From the NCBI GenBank assembly GCA_902702965.1, contig CACRXP010000236.1:437294-501293 (forward strand): a DNA stretch of 64,000 bases, read 5' to 3'. Shown here in pieces: positions 1 through 13,099 of the stretch. The position numbers and the translations under genes were made by a program. The stretch is from Spirometra erinaceieuropaei. Its lineage: Eukaryota > Platyhelminthes > Cestoda > Diphyllobothriidea > Diphyllobothriidae. The notes below the pieces were generated by a model, which had not been told where the DNA came from, searched no databases, and worked only from the letters and a program-made list of their open reading frames with translations. Each line of letters starts with the position of its first letter. Position 1 is the first letter of the stretch.

Positions 1-705
1 TTGAGTTAGGGCCACGTTCATCAAACTGACTTAACTGCCGGAAAATGCAGGCGATTCTTTTTTGACTTATGGCTCCGGTCGAGAAGTCTTACGCCTTGTT
101 ACCTAGTAACAATCTCGCAATAATCAAGAAACTTCACCTGTTTTAGCTTCTTGCAGACCAACGCACTCCGAAGTGAGAGGAAGCAGGGTTACGTCTGTTT
201 AATGACTCATAGTCAAGTCTGCCGCATGTCAAGGCAGCAGGATCATGCAAACGGTTGGCGGCAGACTGAGGTCTACTATTCATGCCCGCACACACCTACG
301 ACCGCGCACCAAACGTGTGCCAGATGTTGAAGTTGCATACTGATTTTGAAAAGATGAAATACTGGTTGGCTGATCTACCGGTAGGTAAAGTACCCGACAT
401 TGCTCCGTAGGCAAAACGACTAAAATTGGTCTCTGAGTAATCGGAAGCCATCTGAGATGCCTAGTAATATGCTGGAATCTGCTACTTGTGTTTAGTTAAA
501 ATTTTATAAAGTACTGCATCCTGGGTATTTCAACCTTGTCCTGCTGTAGAAGATAGACATCGAGAGTAAATTTTCCAACCGCATTTCAAATGGAGCCTTA
601 GTGCAAGATAGGAACAGCCGTGAGAAGGCATTCATAGGACAGGTTACAGGACATTTTTGTTTCTTTGTGTCTTGGGGCTCCCTCGTGGCTCTCGCATAAA
701 ATCGG
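1..705. other. No gene recognised (0-0.7 kb)
   Basis: No open frame longer than about 60 codons with recognisable protein content was seen here, and no RNA gene or clear repeat. It reads as AT-rich intergenic or intronic DNA. Confidence 0.5.
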
Positions 706-734
706 ATGACCGATATTTATGGCGAAAAGAGAAG

Positions 735-835
735 TACCGACAAGACAAGAGAGACTAAAATGGTCATTTCTGGTTTATTAACTGTCGTCTGCCAAACATG
801 CCCAACCTCAATTTTGGATGCTCCAGGATTCGGAC
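735..835 (-). repeat. Decayed tRNA-derived SINE fragment
   Basis: This stretch aligns by eye with the outer part of the SINE arm at 50,420-50,520. The shared order is an ACCGACAAAGACAAGGG-like block, then TGGCCATTTCTGGCTTATTA, then the CCAGCCATACCC block, here with many substitutions. The tRNA-like head is not recognisable. The small open frame across it is therefore chance. It is an old copy of the family seen nearly intact at 50.4-51.1 kb, in the orientation of the left arm. Confidence 0.5.
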
Positions 836-899
836 CTGTAAACCGAGCAGTGATTACCTTCCCTGCGATATTGATTTTTGGGGATTTTATGGTGTTAGG

Positions 900-3800
900 C
901 CATAGAAGAATTCTACATAATATGCTTTTCACTTACACTAATATCGGAGGGCGTGTTGCTGGAAAAACGGCGCATGCTATGAAATATGGCCCATGCTTCT
1001 GCCCTTGTATGAAACCACACATTGACAAATAATAAAACGAATCTAATACTAAATACAAAACTTTTTAACGTGCTATTCGATACTAAACTTATCTTCCATC
1101 GAACGAATTCTGTGAGACAACTCGAAAAACACCACCTGGTAGTTGCTGTAATGGGATTTGAGTTCTGCATTCAGCTCGTAGCGCACGATTTTTGAGGTCC
1201 TGAATGCTAAAGCTTCAAATTTTCACTTTGAGCGCACTTTAAACTGAATCAGCTTAGTATCTTAGTTCATGATTTGTCATTCAGGAATGATCGGTTATTA
1301 GTTGGGATGCGACAGGAGGAAAGCAAGTGACAGTCGGAGCCTTTTTTAAATCTGCTCACTGACGGCTCGATCTTCGTGAACGACAATGTCCCCGCGTGCC
1401 CCGCAGCGAGTTAGGGGTAAAACGGTGACATGAGTGGGCATTAAGTAACACTAATAACCGACTTGCGCAACGTCCACCGCACTCAACTCTTCCCGATGCA
1501 CCTGGCCCCGATATCGAAATAGAGTCAGGCAACTGAAAAGGGACCCCGACGAAGCACCTGACAAGGTTCAGCAGTCCATCAACGCATACTACCAGACCAG
1601 GTTTTCAAAGAAGGTGGTGGTTTGGGCATCATGTTTGTGAGAGCGCCCACTAATCCTATGCCACCGAAAGCACAGCAGTCACTGACTTTTGCAAAAAACA
1701 ATCAGATCTCACCACGCGTTCCCCTCAGGGTTACCAACAGTCAGATCCGGACAAAATGTTTCCTAGGTGCTTTGGCAAACTTCAAATGGATTGTTTTTGA
1801 ACCACCTGTGAAAACCCATGACAGTCCACAGCGAGAGCCAGGTAGTCACCTGGTGAATTCTAGATTGATTACTTAGGAGATCCTGCTTTGGTGGTCAGCT
1901 TTCTTTATCAGATTTGGTGGATTCCACATGTTGCAGCAGGCTGGGCTGGTAACTTGACCTAAATGTGACTGAACTCGCGACTCTCGGTAGGGACTGTTAG
2001 CATAGATGGCTAGAGCGTTGACTGTACTTAAACTTTTTCCTTGTCGTTAGGTCGAATTTGACTGAAGTCGCCGAAGTTTTTACAGTTGGTTCAAAATAAA
2101 ATAAGTCCGTCAATTATAAAATCTATCTCTTTATTTTGTTTCTGTAAGTTGAACGTCGGATTCAGGTCCAGCTGTCAGGAATTCTCTTTGTGGAACTGTG
2201 GCTAGATAGCTAGGAAAAACCTCCTTCCACTTCGCAGGGTCTGAGTATGAGAAATGACGTGCGGCACAACGAAGCATGGCAGGCCTACAATTTGACTAGA
2301 TGTATCATGTCACTCAGAGAATTGTTAATTGCAGCCGAAAGGACTTTGAGCTCCTGATCCTATTTCTCTTCGAAGCTACCGTTTGACAGCTGAAGGCTTA
2401 ATCTTCGATATTTTTTGCTCGGTTTTATTGGTTACTTACAGATAAAATGGGCCGGAGGTGGGAGCTACAATCCCCTTGAAGGCTTTGTTGACGTTACTGT
2501 TGAGTTGAAATGCTCAGAATGTGTTTATGAACGCGTTTAATGTTCTTCCACATGCATTTATCTCAGCTTATTAATCTTCTCAAACAATAATTGCTACTCT
2601 AAAGTAAATCCACAAAAACAAAACTTTATAAGCACAGTTTGAAAGCTAATACGAGTGTTAGAACGATAATCCCGTTGTAGCCAATGAATTTCTATTTCGG
2701 ACTGAGTCTATAAAGCCTTATTGCAACTGACCTAGCTCAAGTTAGCGATTAACGCCCGAGAATCTCAAAAATCTGAAATTTCAAAACTAGAAAAAACATG
2801 GGGAACGTTGAGGCACCCAGGGGTGAGCTAAACCCCTTGCAGCTGTCTTATGCGGATGAAAAGCATCGGTGAAACAGGTGTCTTTGCTCTTAGCTAGTAC
2901 TTGTCGGACAGTTCAACCGAAAACGGGGCAAAGGACGGCATTTATCAATGTGAAATACGCAATGCCAACCTAATATCAGGACTGATGCTTTACGATGAGA
3001 ACAATCTGGTTCGGTGGGTTTTATATAGAGCATTAAGCACTACGGTATCATGATTTATTAAAATGGTTTGCACTCGACTTGCGAGAGTTCGACAGGCTTC
3101 TAAAAATTGGGTAATTTGTCAACATTCTTTCATCATCAGAATAAAAGCAATTCTCCCTTTGACGTAATGCAGTGCCGCTAAGTTAGCTATGGATAATTTC
3201 GAACGACCAAAAAAGTGGAAATTACAAATATTTAGGGTAGTCTGCCTGCCAAAATTATCTCGTTAATGCCACATGTTCTATTTACTTGCCTCGCTTGTGA
3301 AACATTCGATACGGTAACCTCCATCCCAATGAGAGTATTTTTCAGTCATAAGCTGTCCACTGATACAAGCTCTACACCTGCCAGCCGCAGTCGTCTTCAG
3401 CCTAAAAATCGAGATCGTCACAACTGCATGTGGTGTGATCAGCCTAACGCACTACTTGAAGGCCGTCCAGTTTAATTGTGATCTCCGAAGCTCTTTTTAT
3501 TCCGATGTCCAAATTTTTCCATATTGTAGAATTGGCCAATGAGCGCCTTTGCATCCCTCAAAAGTACTTTTCAAAAACTGTTCTGAGCAAGTCAACAAAT
3601 CATTTAACAGCTTCATCAACGCAGAAGAGTCAAGAGAGCCATATTTATTCATGAGGCCTGTGAAAAGGATTGAACGTGCACACGAAATATGTCACATCTC
3701 CCTCATAAATTACTTTTCACACGTTGAACAAGTTAGTGCCTGTTAAGACAAATCGTCAGTTGCACAAATTCACATGGAATCGCACACACTGCAATCAAGC

Positions 3801-5150
3801 CAGGACTATAAAAATTTGGCTTGTCTGAGAGTTCTTTAAATGCAGGTTATTTGACGAATTCATCAAGTTGTCTTAGCATATTTGAACTGCGGAGAGGATA
3901 AAGCTAATAAGCAGAGTGTAATCATGGTTTACGATCAGCGTTCTAGCCGATATAAGACCAATCAGTTGCTAAACGACAGTTTGCGAAGCCTAAAGACAAT
4001 AGTACATTTTCGCTCGCTTTTTATCCTCACCATCTTCCTACCCTACTTAAAGATTTTGGTGTTTTACGAGCCCCAAAATTTTCCCACTCACTCTCGTTTT
4101 TCAGTCAGACCCGAGAATATGGACCCGATCAGCACTACATGCGGCCCTACGCTAAATTCCCGGGAATTCCTATTCTCGTGTTCCAACACTAAACTTAACT
4201 CTATTGGCCTTAACACTTATTCTCGTAATTTTAACGTTGACCTCCCCCTCCGGAGTCTAAAGCGATGCCAGGCCAATTATTCCATACATCTTGACCTAAA
4301 GCATTTTTCGATGCAAAAATGAGATGTTTTTTTTTAAAACACCATTTGGGAGTAAAAATCACGTTCTTCCGCATTAGCTGCCCTTTCGTCTTAAGTCAAT
4401 CGTACTATTTAAGGTGGCAAAACAAATACGTGAAAGTGTCGCTTGTAAGTCCTGCATTGTTGGACCATTGCTAAATGTTACTATGCAGTAAGCTATAATT
4501 CGCTCGTTTGAGTATGGTTCTCTAAATGGTTTGAGTGTGCAGTGTGCTGATGTTGGTCTTGATCAACACGTCACACCACGACTAAGGTTTGTATGCCACT
4601 TATTTAATTTGATATGACTGACAAAAACAAAAAGTGGACTCAGACCTCGGATAAAGAGAGGGGACTTCATGTCCAAATCCGGAATTTTATTAGCCCGACC
4701 TGAACCCATCATCGGAGGGGTGCTGTATGCGTATGAGGCGGCAACCACGACGTTCAAAATTTTGTAAAACGAACAGCTCACACATTCCACACTGATAGTC
4801 GTGCCTAGTCACTGGCATTCCGGCGGATTATCAGGTTTTCTTCCGCGGTATCGTTTATGATATGACAATATCTGAATATTATGGCTCAGTACAGCCGTTT
4901 GACGCAGTTTTTACCGCATAACTAGTATTTTTGTAAGGACACAGTTTCAGCACTAAATATGTAGATGACAAATAACCGTGCTTGCTGCGTGAACGTGAAC
5001 TGGCGAATTATGACTCAAAAAGCACGCGGCTTACGCGATTGACGTCTGTGGCGAGTAGTCTGACCTCGTCAAATTTAAGGTTCGATGAGATCTCCATAAG
5101 AACTATCAGTTCTTCTCGCTTCTGTTACATGATCCACCGTCAGCGTCCAG
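900..5150. other. No gene recognised (0.9-5.2 kb)
   Basis: Scattered short frames occur, the longest being 146 codons at 3,882-4,322 on the plus strand. None shows a domain, a signal peptide or splice sites that connect to neighbouring frames. I see no tRNA, no simple repeat of note and no retroelement motif. Confidence 0.45.
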
Positions 5151-5199
5151 AATAGTCTTTCCGTTTCTGCGAGGTATTTGATTTGCCTGAAAACATAGC

Positions 5200-5990
5200 A
5201 GACTCCCTAAACGACACTACACTTCTTATCGTGGCCTCTCAACTGCGGTCTCATCTCGGGGTGCCTGAGTTTTGTCCCCGTTTCTGTACAATGCCAAAGC
5301 CGAGTGATGATGGGAAACGGTTGACGGTTTTTGAGACACCACTGACGTCCGGAAGCGGTGGTCACAGTTTGAGTCTGACGCACTTCGGTCTCCCGTTGCA
5401 CCTTCGCAGACACCGATTGACGAGTTCGCGACAGTTGTCGTTCGTTTTGAAAACCCATTTTAAGTTGTGCAATTTAAGTGTCTTGACTTCCAGCTGAGGG
5501 CACTGAGTCGGGGAGCGTCGATAAGGCACTGTTGCACGGCTGACTTTGTGGACAGATAAGCGACCGTTAAGGAATCTGAGTATTTATTTCGAAACTGCCA
5601 CTTTCCCGAATGCTTTAATTTACAGGATCCAATAACCATAAATCCACTATTTTGAAAGCCAAAACGCCACGTTGCCAGTCTGTACGTAAGAGCATTTTTG
5701 AACAATATAATAATCTCATAAGATCGACACCGTTATACCAGGCTGTTCAGACGCACCCCAGCAAATCAGAGCTCAAGGTAACTAGACAACAATGCCCCAG
5801 ATGCGCTTTCAAAACAAATAGCAAAAGTGGTCGAGCAAAGGCGCAAAGAGGTTACAAACTACTCAGGACCGAAACCGTGGCCACCGCCTCTGAAACTCAA
5901 CAATGTCCCGGAGACCGTCAACTGTCTCCTTACGCAATTCAGAATTGTGACTCCACACTGATTTAAAACAATCCCCAGACACAACTGCAT
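5200..5990. repeat. Diverged inverted repeat
   Basis: The minus strand of about 5,200-5,460 and the plus strand of about 5,800-5,970 are related. Both read as an AC(T/C)(C/G)AAAC(T/C)GTG(A/G)CCACCGC block, then CTCAA or CCCGGA text, then ACCGTCAACC or GACCGTCAACT. In translation both give a T-x-T-V-T/A-T-A-S core followed by C-x-x-x-R-Q. A spacer of about 0.33 kb separates the arms. This could be an old foldback transposon or two opposed copies of an unknown element. No terminal repeats or target duplication were found. Confidence 0.45.
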
Positions 5991-5999
5991 GAGAGTCGT

Positions 6000-8820
6000 G
6001 AACTTCTTAAGTTGTCATTCTTCGGCTGACAGTCACCCAAAAACACAATGATTTCTTCCTCTAGTAAGGTGTTCAGGAACAAGCCCAAAGCGTCAAACAA
6101 AACAATTTTCGTCTCAGTCATCAGAACCCCTCAATTGTGGCTTGGAACTCACTCTTATGTGTTATATCTGCAAGTGGAACACCTGAGGTAGCCATTTTGC
6201 AAACGATCCTGCTTATCATTATACCATAGCTTTGTCTTTCATCGCCGACTACTCTGATGCATATTAAACGATGTTCAAGGACATCGATTGTTTTTGAGGG
6301 GAAGCATTTGTATTGGTGAGCATGAAAATGTGATTAGCCAAACCAACAGTCTCGCATCATTTTTTCAAAATAGCGTGCTAGTTTTTTTGACTAAGAAGTC
6401 GATCAAAAAGCCATAAGTAAAGAGCATGTTTTTCAGCTTTCAGTACACTACTATTTTCACATCTACCTCCAGAAATGCATTTTTATACCGCTGTTATTGC
6501 GGAACGTCGCAGTTTCTCCACTGTTTGGAGCTGGAAAGAGGGAATAGTTAGACTTTTGAAGCCTGCATAGCTGAAGTTATTCTTAAGATTTCCAGGTTTT
6601 ATTTTTGTACAGTGAAATGCCTTGCCTCGTAATATCCCGCCTGGAGTTTGCAACAGTATCCAAATGTGCTGCAATTTTCCAACTTTGCAGGAACATCTAT
6701 GGTTATGTAAGTTTTCCTTTGGATTACCGCAAAATATTATTTTTTAAACCTGAGAATAAGCGGAAATGCAGGCTTTAGCTGAAGTTAAGCAAGCTTTGCC
6801 AGCGGCTTCTTAAACTGGAAGACATCGTCGTGTATGACGCTAGAGAAAGGTGCAACCTTCTATTAACTAAAAACGAACAATCAGCTATTCATACATTCCG
6901 TTTTATAAAACACGACTGAATTTACATCAGCCTTCAAATTTAATTAAAAAATGCGAAGGACTCAAGTACAAATTTAGTCCAAGTGCAATCAGTCAGAAAG
7001 TGATCATTCAGTGCGCAGTACTCTCGGTTCTGGTTGATCATACTCATATTCCTTTTCAAACTGTTCATTGGCCTTACTTGCGTAATGCCGCCTAACTCGA
7101 CGAAGATAAAAAATGGCTACTACTTCCTGACTTTGAACTGGCATAACAGAGAGGGCCGACGACCGACATTCCAGTTTCTCTTGCTCGGCAGGAGATAAGT
7201 CCTGTTTCTTGGTCACTTTTCCTAAAGCTACTGGCTGCGCTTTTCTACAGTAAAATAACACGAAGAATCCGAGAACCGGTATTCTTTCAGGTTGATAAAC
7301 AGCGCTCAAAATTCACTGCAATGGGCTCCAGATCGCAGTGTACACTACATGGGCCCGTGAATCCAACGGTAAAATGCTTCACACCAGGCCTCGGGGATTA
7401 ACTCGTCCAAATTCTGATTTTAGGTTTTCTCTTTCTTTGATTTAGTTTTGACCGACTGGCGAATGCAAGCATGCTGCTGTTGGCCATCTTAATTCCGGTT
7501 GTATCTATCGGCAACACTATACGTCCACCCGTTACTCGTCATTTAGTCCCAGGTTGCGACAATTTTAAGAAGAAGCCTCAAGCCCAAACTGAAGCCCAGT
7601 CTTCAATTTGCAATCGTGCAATGTGGTCTTGTAGATTCAAGCTGATTGAAAAAGCAAACACGACCTTCCAGAAACAGAGAATGGCTTGAGGACATCTGGG
7701 CTGTAATCCCAGGCTTTTAGGTGAATGCCCTCGCACAATACTCCGATGTGTAGCAGATGTCAAAACTTACGATAATTCTCTACCTTCTATATAATTTAGT
7801 CCGCTATCTTCGAACGTACTACGATGGGCTCATTCCATTTAATCATTCCGTAAAAGTGGACCTGTTTGTTAAGTCATGCTCTTGATAGGTCATAAAATTC
7901 CGTATTAGAGCACAGTTTTGAATTTTGCTCTCAGAAGCATGCGTCGCAATGTTTTTATGTTTATTCCTCTTATTCCTGAGGAATTTCAAGTCCTAGAACT
8001 ATTTTCATCTACCTTGGGCGCTTTGACATATTCCTTACTGTACGAAAAAAATCGGAAATATTCTAAACCAAAGAACTTCTGCACACAATATCGAAAAGTA
8101 TTGGTAGTCTGAGCCTTTATTAAAACCTATTTAAACGGTTTCAAGCACTGTGTCTGATGAAGACCTATTACCTGCAGAACTATTATTTAAAATGGAATTC
8201 TTATCAGTTTGTCTAGGGAGATGGCACATTAGAGACTTAAGAAATTAATTTCGACTGTTTTCCAAAGTATTTTCATTGTCAACAACTAAACCTCCATGAA
8301 GAGATTGCTAGCATGCCGTTATGTATTACAATTAGGCCAGAGTAGAAATTTCTGTCGCAAGGCTTTAGTCTACGTAAAAGAATTTCGGCAGTACCTTCAT
8401 CTACTTTGGCGGACAATGCTGTGGAACGTTCTCTGGGACGAAATTGGGAGTCCTAGACTGTTGGCAATAGCGAAGTGAATGTCGACTTTAATCTCCCATG
8501 TGCCCGACCAAAACTGCTGCCACGTATAATGGAAATTGCAGCCGGATAACCGACTTTGTCTCCTACTTGTTAGAGACCATACTGCTTGGATGACATACTC
8601 CTTGATACTGTCTAAGGTTACAGAAGCATCACCGCAAGTGCTTTTTATTCTGTCCCAAAAAGTTTACACGAATAAGAAAGTAATAGTTGAATTTGTCCAG
8701 CTTCTATAAGACTGTCAGATGACTGACTGCGTTTTTTCTAAGCGTGGCAAATGTTTCTGAAATAACCACAACAAGCGCTTGATCTTTGTTTTAAAAATTA
8801 CTCATGGAAGCACAGTGAAG
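6000..8820. other. No firm gene (6.0-8.8 kb)
   Basis: AT-rich, with no recognisable domain. It lies immediately downstream of the minus-strand protease exons, so later exons of that gene are expected here. I could not find the oxyanion-hole Asn block or the GTSxSAP serine block of an S8 protease on the minus strand. Confidence 0.4.
7004..7309 (-). CDS. Possible terminal exon, charged tail
   Basis: This is a 101-codon open frame on the same strand as, and downstream of, the S8 protease exons. Its early part is hydrophobic (VLGFFVLFYC). The rest is highly charged and ends in an acidic, tyrosine-containing stretch (EKEYEYDQPEP). A possible splice acceptor (TTTTACTGTAG) falls inside the hydrophobic part, in which case the exon would begin at the charged region. 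Acidic cytoplasmic tails after a membrane segment are known in furin-type convertases, so this could be the tail of the same gene. That link is inference, and a chance frame remains quite possible. Confidence 0.2.
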   Translation of the reverse strand: MSAVYQPERIPVLGFFVLFYCRKAQPVALGKVTKKQDLSPAEQEKLECRSSALSVMPVQSQEVVAIFYLRRVRRHYASKANEQFEKEYEYDQPEPRVLRTE

Positions 8821-8908
8821 TGCTCGAAAATCGCCGTGACGAGAAGTGTTAAAATATAACTATCAACCACTGAAGGAACACGTGCTACATGATAATGCAG
8901 AAACATAC

Positions 8909-9823
8909 CACCCAGCGTGACTTTGTGCGCGACACCGTAGGCACATTTTGAATTATTTGCTGCTGCTCCAGCCAGACTTGCGCAACGTGTGCCGTGGCTG
9001 TTGAGAAAAGAAATTTGGAAGAGAGATACGCGCAATTTTAATTCCTCTTAGGAAATAAAAGTTACGCAAAAAAATACGAAAACGTTGTCCCTACTCTAAC
9101 GAAAGGTCTTTGTAAGTGATGTGTCCTTAATGAGTTTCTGCAGACCATTTCTAATCTGCAGTTTATAACCGTGTGATAACTTTAATCGGTCGACAATACA
9201 GCAGAATTGCTTGGCAGACCTAGTCAGTTGTGTAAATCAATTGATGCAGTTGCCGCCCCAGTGTCTGAACTTCAAAGTTACTTATGCTTCTTCTTGGCAA
9301 GTGGGTGACATTCGAAATGCTTTATGTGTCTACAGCCTGGCAGGCAATCTGATCAGTTTCAGACTCAGTACTCTCGACTAATGAGTTATTTGACAGTTAC
9401 TCGACTGAAAGTTATTCACCAATGACCAGGATATTTAAGAAAGGCGAGTCAGTTTATCGCACACTGAGACACGAGCAAGTGGTCTAGCAGGCATGCCCCT
9501 TTTGTTCTGACTAGACGAACCAATAAACCTTTATTGGGACAAATGCCAAAGAATTTCCACCGTCCGTATTTGCGTAAATGAAATTACTTGTCTATTTCAG
9601 GCATTTTTCCTTCGGTTCCCCGTGGACCTCTCCGACGAGGGTCAACAACGTCATCTGTCAGGCTGAAGTCGATGTTGGGTTTGATGTCGTCATGTTCGGT
9701 GTCCAGAGCGTCATCAATGATAATCAGTTTCACGCCAGCACCGGAGTAACCAGCTATGTGAACGGGAGCCACGTTTATGTCGAGTCCGGCAGCTGGGCTA
9801 GCGGGATTAGTCCCATCATTTAA
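8909..9823 (-). CDS. Kexin/furin-like S8 protease, two exons
   Basis: Two exons join in frame. Exon 9,823-9,588 follows a TTTTTATGTTCAG acceptor and ends before a GTAATT donor. It encodes GYSGAGVKLIIIDDALDTEH, the block around the catalytic Asp of proprotein convertases, where D-D-G is usual and D-D-A is seen here, and then a DD..DP stretch. Exon 8,997-8,909 follows CTCAACAG and completes the codon to give DNHGTRCAS, the catalytic His block, then AANN and GVAHKVTLGG. The donor at GG|GTATGT is good, but the frame stays open to about 8,805 with residues that could align to the family, so this exon's 3' end is uncertain. Subtilase convertases cleave precursors at basic sites in the secretory pathway. 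The prodomain, Ser block and P domain were not found. The gene may have distant exons or be a partial duplicate. Confidence 0.65.
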
Positions 9824-9849
9824 CTGAACATAAAAAGTAAGTGTGAAGG

Positions 9850-12160
9850 GGATTTATGAGGGAAAAATTAAATAGCACCTTAGTAAATCAAATCAAAACT
9901 AGTTTCGGCGACGAAGTTAGCATATCGGACTTACTTATGTTAATATGAAGCAGATAACGAGTTAATAATGTAAAACACTAATGGGGCTTTTCTTTGATCA
10001 AAATCTCCTGTATGGCATCACTTGCCCGACCACATAACCAAAGTCACCGCCAAGTATGATTAGGCCTTTGACGCGAAGATCGCTTCCACACATCGCGTGC
10101 AAAAAGCAACTTTGTGTCTTAGCTTTCGTTGGCCCCAATGAAAATGCACCACAGGTGGACCGAATGAATACATGTCCATCAGGACTTCAAGAGCTAAATT
10201 CTCCATATGGTTTATTGAAAGTTTTCATATAGATGTATTATATAGAGCCACTAGCACTTTCTTCCTCGCGCACCAGAGATCGCGTGACAACGGAGCGGCA
10301 AAAAGGCATTGGTTTTATTTGAAGGTTTTCATGTCGGTTAACTAAAAAAGACAAGCATTTTGCAGAGCTGTATCCTCTCTGTGTTCACGCCTAATTCAGG
10401 TTATCTGAGCCAATGTCCTGCCTGAGGTCATTTCCAAGAGTTTTCTATTGTTTACAGTCGACGGTAAGTTTTTAGTCTATGCACACGACAACGCTTTTGT
10501 CTAAGGTGGGCCTATTCGCGTTTCTGGATCGATAAGCCGATGGAATCCCAGTCTCTCATGAGTGACTCAGAAGTAAGTATAGTAATTCCTCTGCGTAAGA
10601 TATCAGACAATGAAGCCATTCGGCTGCCAACCATAGATTGACAGCTTTATTTGTCATAATGCCACCGCGAAATGCTTGCAAAGGTTTAAATGCAATCTGC
10701 CTCATTCGCAAACGATTTCATTGCCTCGCGCTGCAATGCCATCAGGTGAGGCACACGTCAAGCCTGCTCAAGCGCATCTCACACACTGCCCACTGGCGTC
10801 ATCCCCACACCTCCTAAGTGACATGAAAAGCAAGAACTAGGCACCTGGGCTTTGCGCTCAGATTTGCAATCTAAGCCCTAAAGAAGGGCTGACTAGGCTT
10901 CAGCCGCCCACGCGGTGACAGGTTTGGCATCGCACAGAGTCTGCTGTAACGTGGTAAATAATTGACTAAATAAACACTCACTCATGCGTGCAATGTTCAA
11001 GGGCGCCGTGAAATATTTTTCGGACCTCGACTAGGTGCCGCGGTTAGATAAGTAAGTCTCTAGCGGGCATGTTTTCAAACTCTAAAACAGGATATCCGAG
11101 GAAATCGTCCTAGTCTCGAGTGAAGATTATTTAACAGGCGTTTTAAATCCTTAAAGGGGCCGAAACGACCGCAAAAGCCTACGCTGGCACATACGACAAT
11201 TTTAACCAGCCAAACCTTGTTTTTGTCAGTAATTACACACAGGCAAAAACTGTTTTGTGCGTTTTTCGTTTTTCCTGCACGCTTTTGTTTCTTTTTATCA
11301 TTGCTGTCGGTTTTGAGCTCTCTCTCTCCACCCCCCGGATGGTCGCGTTTTCCTAATTTCTCTCCGCCTTTATTCACGTCTGAGCTTTTCCGTTATTAGA
11401 TTTTTCCTTGGTTTGATTTTTAGGTCAATGGTTCGGTCTAGGCGAGATATCCTGCTAACGGCTGCTTTCCCCTCAACCTGGATTTCTGCAGAGCATCCGA
11501 GTGTTTACTTACGGCTTTTGGCTTAAGTAGACTTAAGCAGGAAAGCGACAGGCCATTTTTAGTGGTGAGGGTTAAAGTTAGAACACGGGAATACGTACAC
11601 TCTGGAACTTAGCCTAAGGTCACCGGTAGCATGAGACTCCAAATTCTCATGCCAAACCGTATCCATCTTGAGAAAGACCGTTGTCCAGCCGAATAGACTT
11701 AAACGGTCAGTGCATTCTACAAAAACAGTCACTCAAATCCAAACTATCATAATGGACATGCTCCCTGAAATGAAAATCGTCGTCTCTCAAGATCATCCGG
11801 ATATAACTGCCGTAACTGGAACATTATTTCTCAAGAATATACTCTATCCGAAACTGATAATAGACAGTTATTAGCTCACTAAGGGGGAACGGTTCTCTTT
11901 TTAAAAGCAAACTAAATACCACTTCAACAAATATGTTACTGTGACGCGATGTAAGTCTTGAAAAGCGACTAATCGCCCCGCGGTTTGCAGACGATCAAGT
12001 CATTATGGATGGTGATAAAGTGCTGCTCATTCAGCCGCAAGATGCAACAAAGCAGAATGTTTTATTTTCCTAGTGGTATTAATTCATTCGCTTAAAATCA
12101 AGATTTTGCTATTGTCACAGTCCACGAACATGAAAATTTTAACGGAGTACTAAATCTGAC
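9850..12160. other. No gene recognised (9.9-12.2 kb)
   Basis: No domain-bearing frame was seen. The stretch 11,230-11,400 is pyrimidine-rich on the plus strand (CTCTCTCTCCACCCCCC) and causes two overlapping open frames of low complexity. Upstream exons of the minus-strand protease would be expected here but were not identified. Confidence 0.4.
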
Positions 12161-12493
12161 TTTTGATTAATTCCCCTTTCAAAAGGAAGGTCGAAAGGTA
12201 CGATTATAACAGTCAAGATTTGATCTTCGCAAGAAGCAGGAAAGATGAGGATGGAGCAACTATCGTCCTACACTACGTTCAATTAACCTTCAGTCTATTT
12301 CAGAAGTTGAAACTTTTCTCTAATAGAAAGAAAGTTTCGGGGAGGTCTGGTTATGTGGATGATTTCGTCTGTCAAGTTAAACAACCCTATTGAATAAGGA
12401 CTTTGCTGAAGCATACTCAATGAAACCTTGCAAATATGAATGAATAAGTATGCTAAATCAAGATAATCATTTTGAGAAACTAACCGAAGTGAC

Positions 12494-13065
12494 TTGCAAA
12501 AGCAAAAACAGACGGCAACATACAAGCAAATAGTTCTTAAGAGCTGGTTTTTCAAAACGCAACCTGCTGATACCAATACCACTTCATACTTCTATGAGAA
12601 AAGCAGCAGATCCTACAAATACCTTTTCTCGCTTAATAGGTGGTGGGAGCAGAATCATGATCGGGGAACACACAAGTTCTTCATGTTTCGCTTTGTCGAC
12701 AAACCGGATTTGGAAAAAAAGAACTTTTTGGCGTTGTACCTAGTCCACAAGTCAGCTCGCAACAGTTTATCGAGACCAATGTGAAGAAGGAATTTAAAAA
12801 TTCAACCCGATTACATCGTCGCGTGCGGACCGCCTTCTAGATTTTTCTTTAAAAGAGCTTGCAGAAAGACAGGCCGAGTCTTTCTTTAACACACTTCAAT
12901 GCTCGTTAGATAACAGGTAGCCTCCATAGTTCTGGAAGTTTTTGAATGTCGTGCCGATTTACCAGGACGGCTGAAGGTTCCAACCAACAAATACAAGTGA
13001 GTTGTTTCAAATCTCACCTGCTGCTAAATGACAGAGAAAATTTTCTCTGCTGCGCTTTTGTGGTT
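12494..13065 (+). pseudogene. Decayed non-LTR reverse transcriptase
   Basis: The plus-strand frame contains YKYLFSLNRWWEQNHDRG and then DKPDLEKKNFLALYLV, which matches the usual pre-RT linker of CR1/Jockey RTs (short K-x-x-F, then DKA-x-LN-x-FF-x-SVFT). Further on, about 12,935-13,010, the translation gives FWKFLNVVPIYQDG, then a stop, then RFQPTN. This corresponds to the W-K-x-A-x-V-x-P-I-x-K-G ... NYRP motif of RT domain 1-2. Stops and frame changes are frequent and no YADD box follows. It is an old fragment, more decayed than the elements at 17.9 and 29.5 kb. Confidence 0.5.
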
Positions 13066-13099
13066 TCCGATTACGCGCCACAAAATATTCGCTAAACTT

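Noticed and set aside
3882..4322. 146-codon plus-strand open frame
   Set aside because: No domain, biased toward common AT-rich codons, no splice sites linking it to neighbours; treated as chance.
10000..10110. Minus-strand translation with LIILGGDFG, like the GDFN block of a retroelement endonuclease
   Set aside because: Only one short block matches, no second endonuclease or RT motif nearby; too weak to annotate.
11075..11399. Overlapping frames of 100 and 60 codons
   Set aside because: Caused by a pyrimidine-rich stretch; low-complexity protein with no homologous features.
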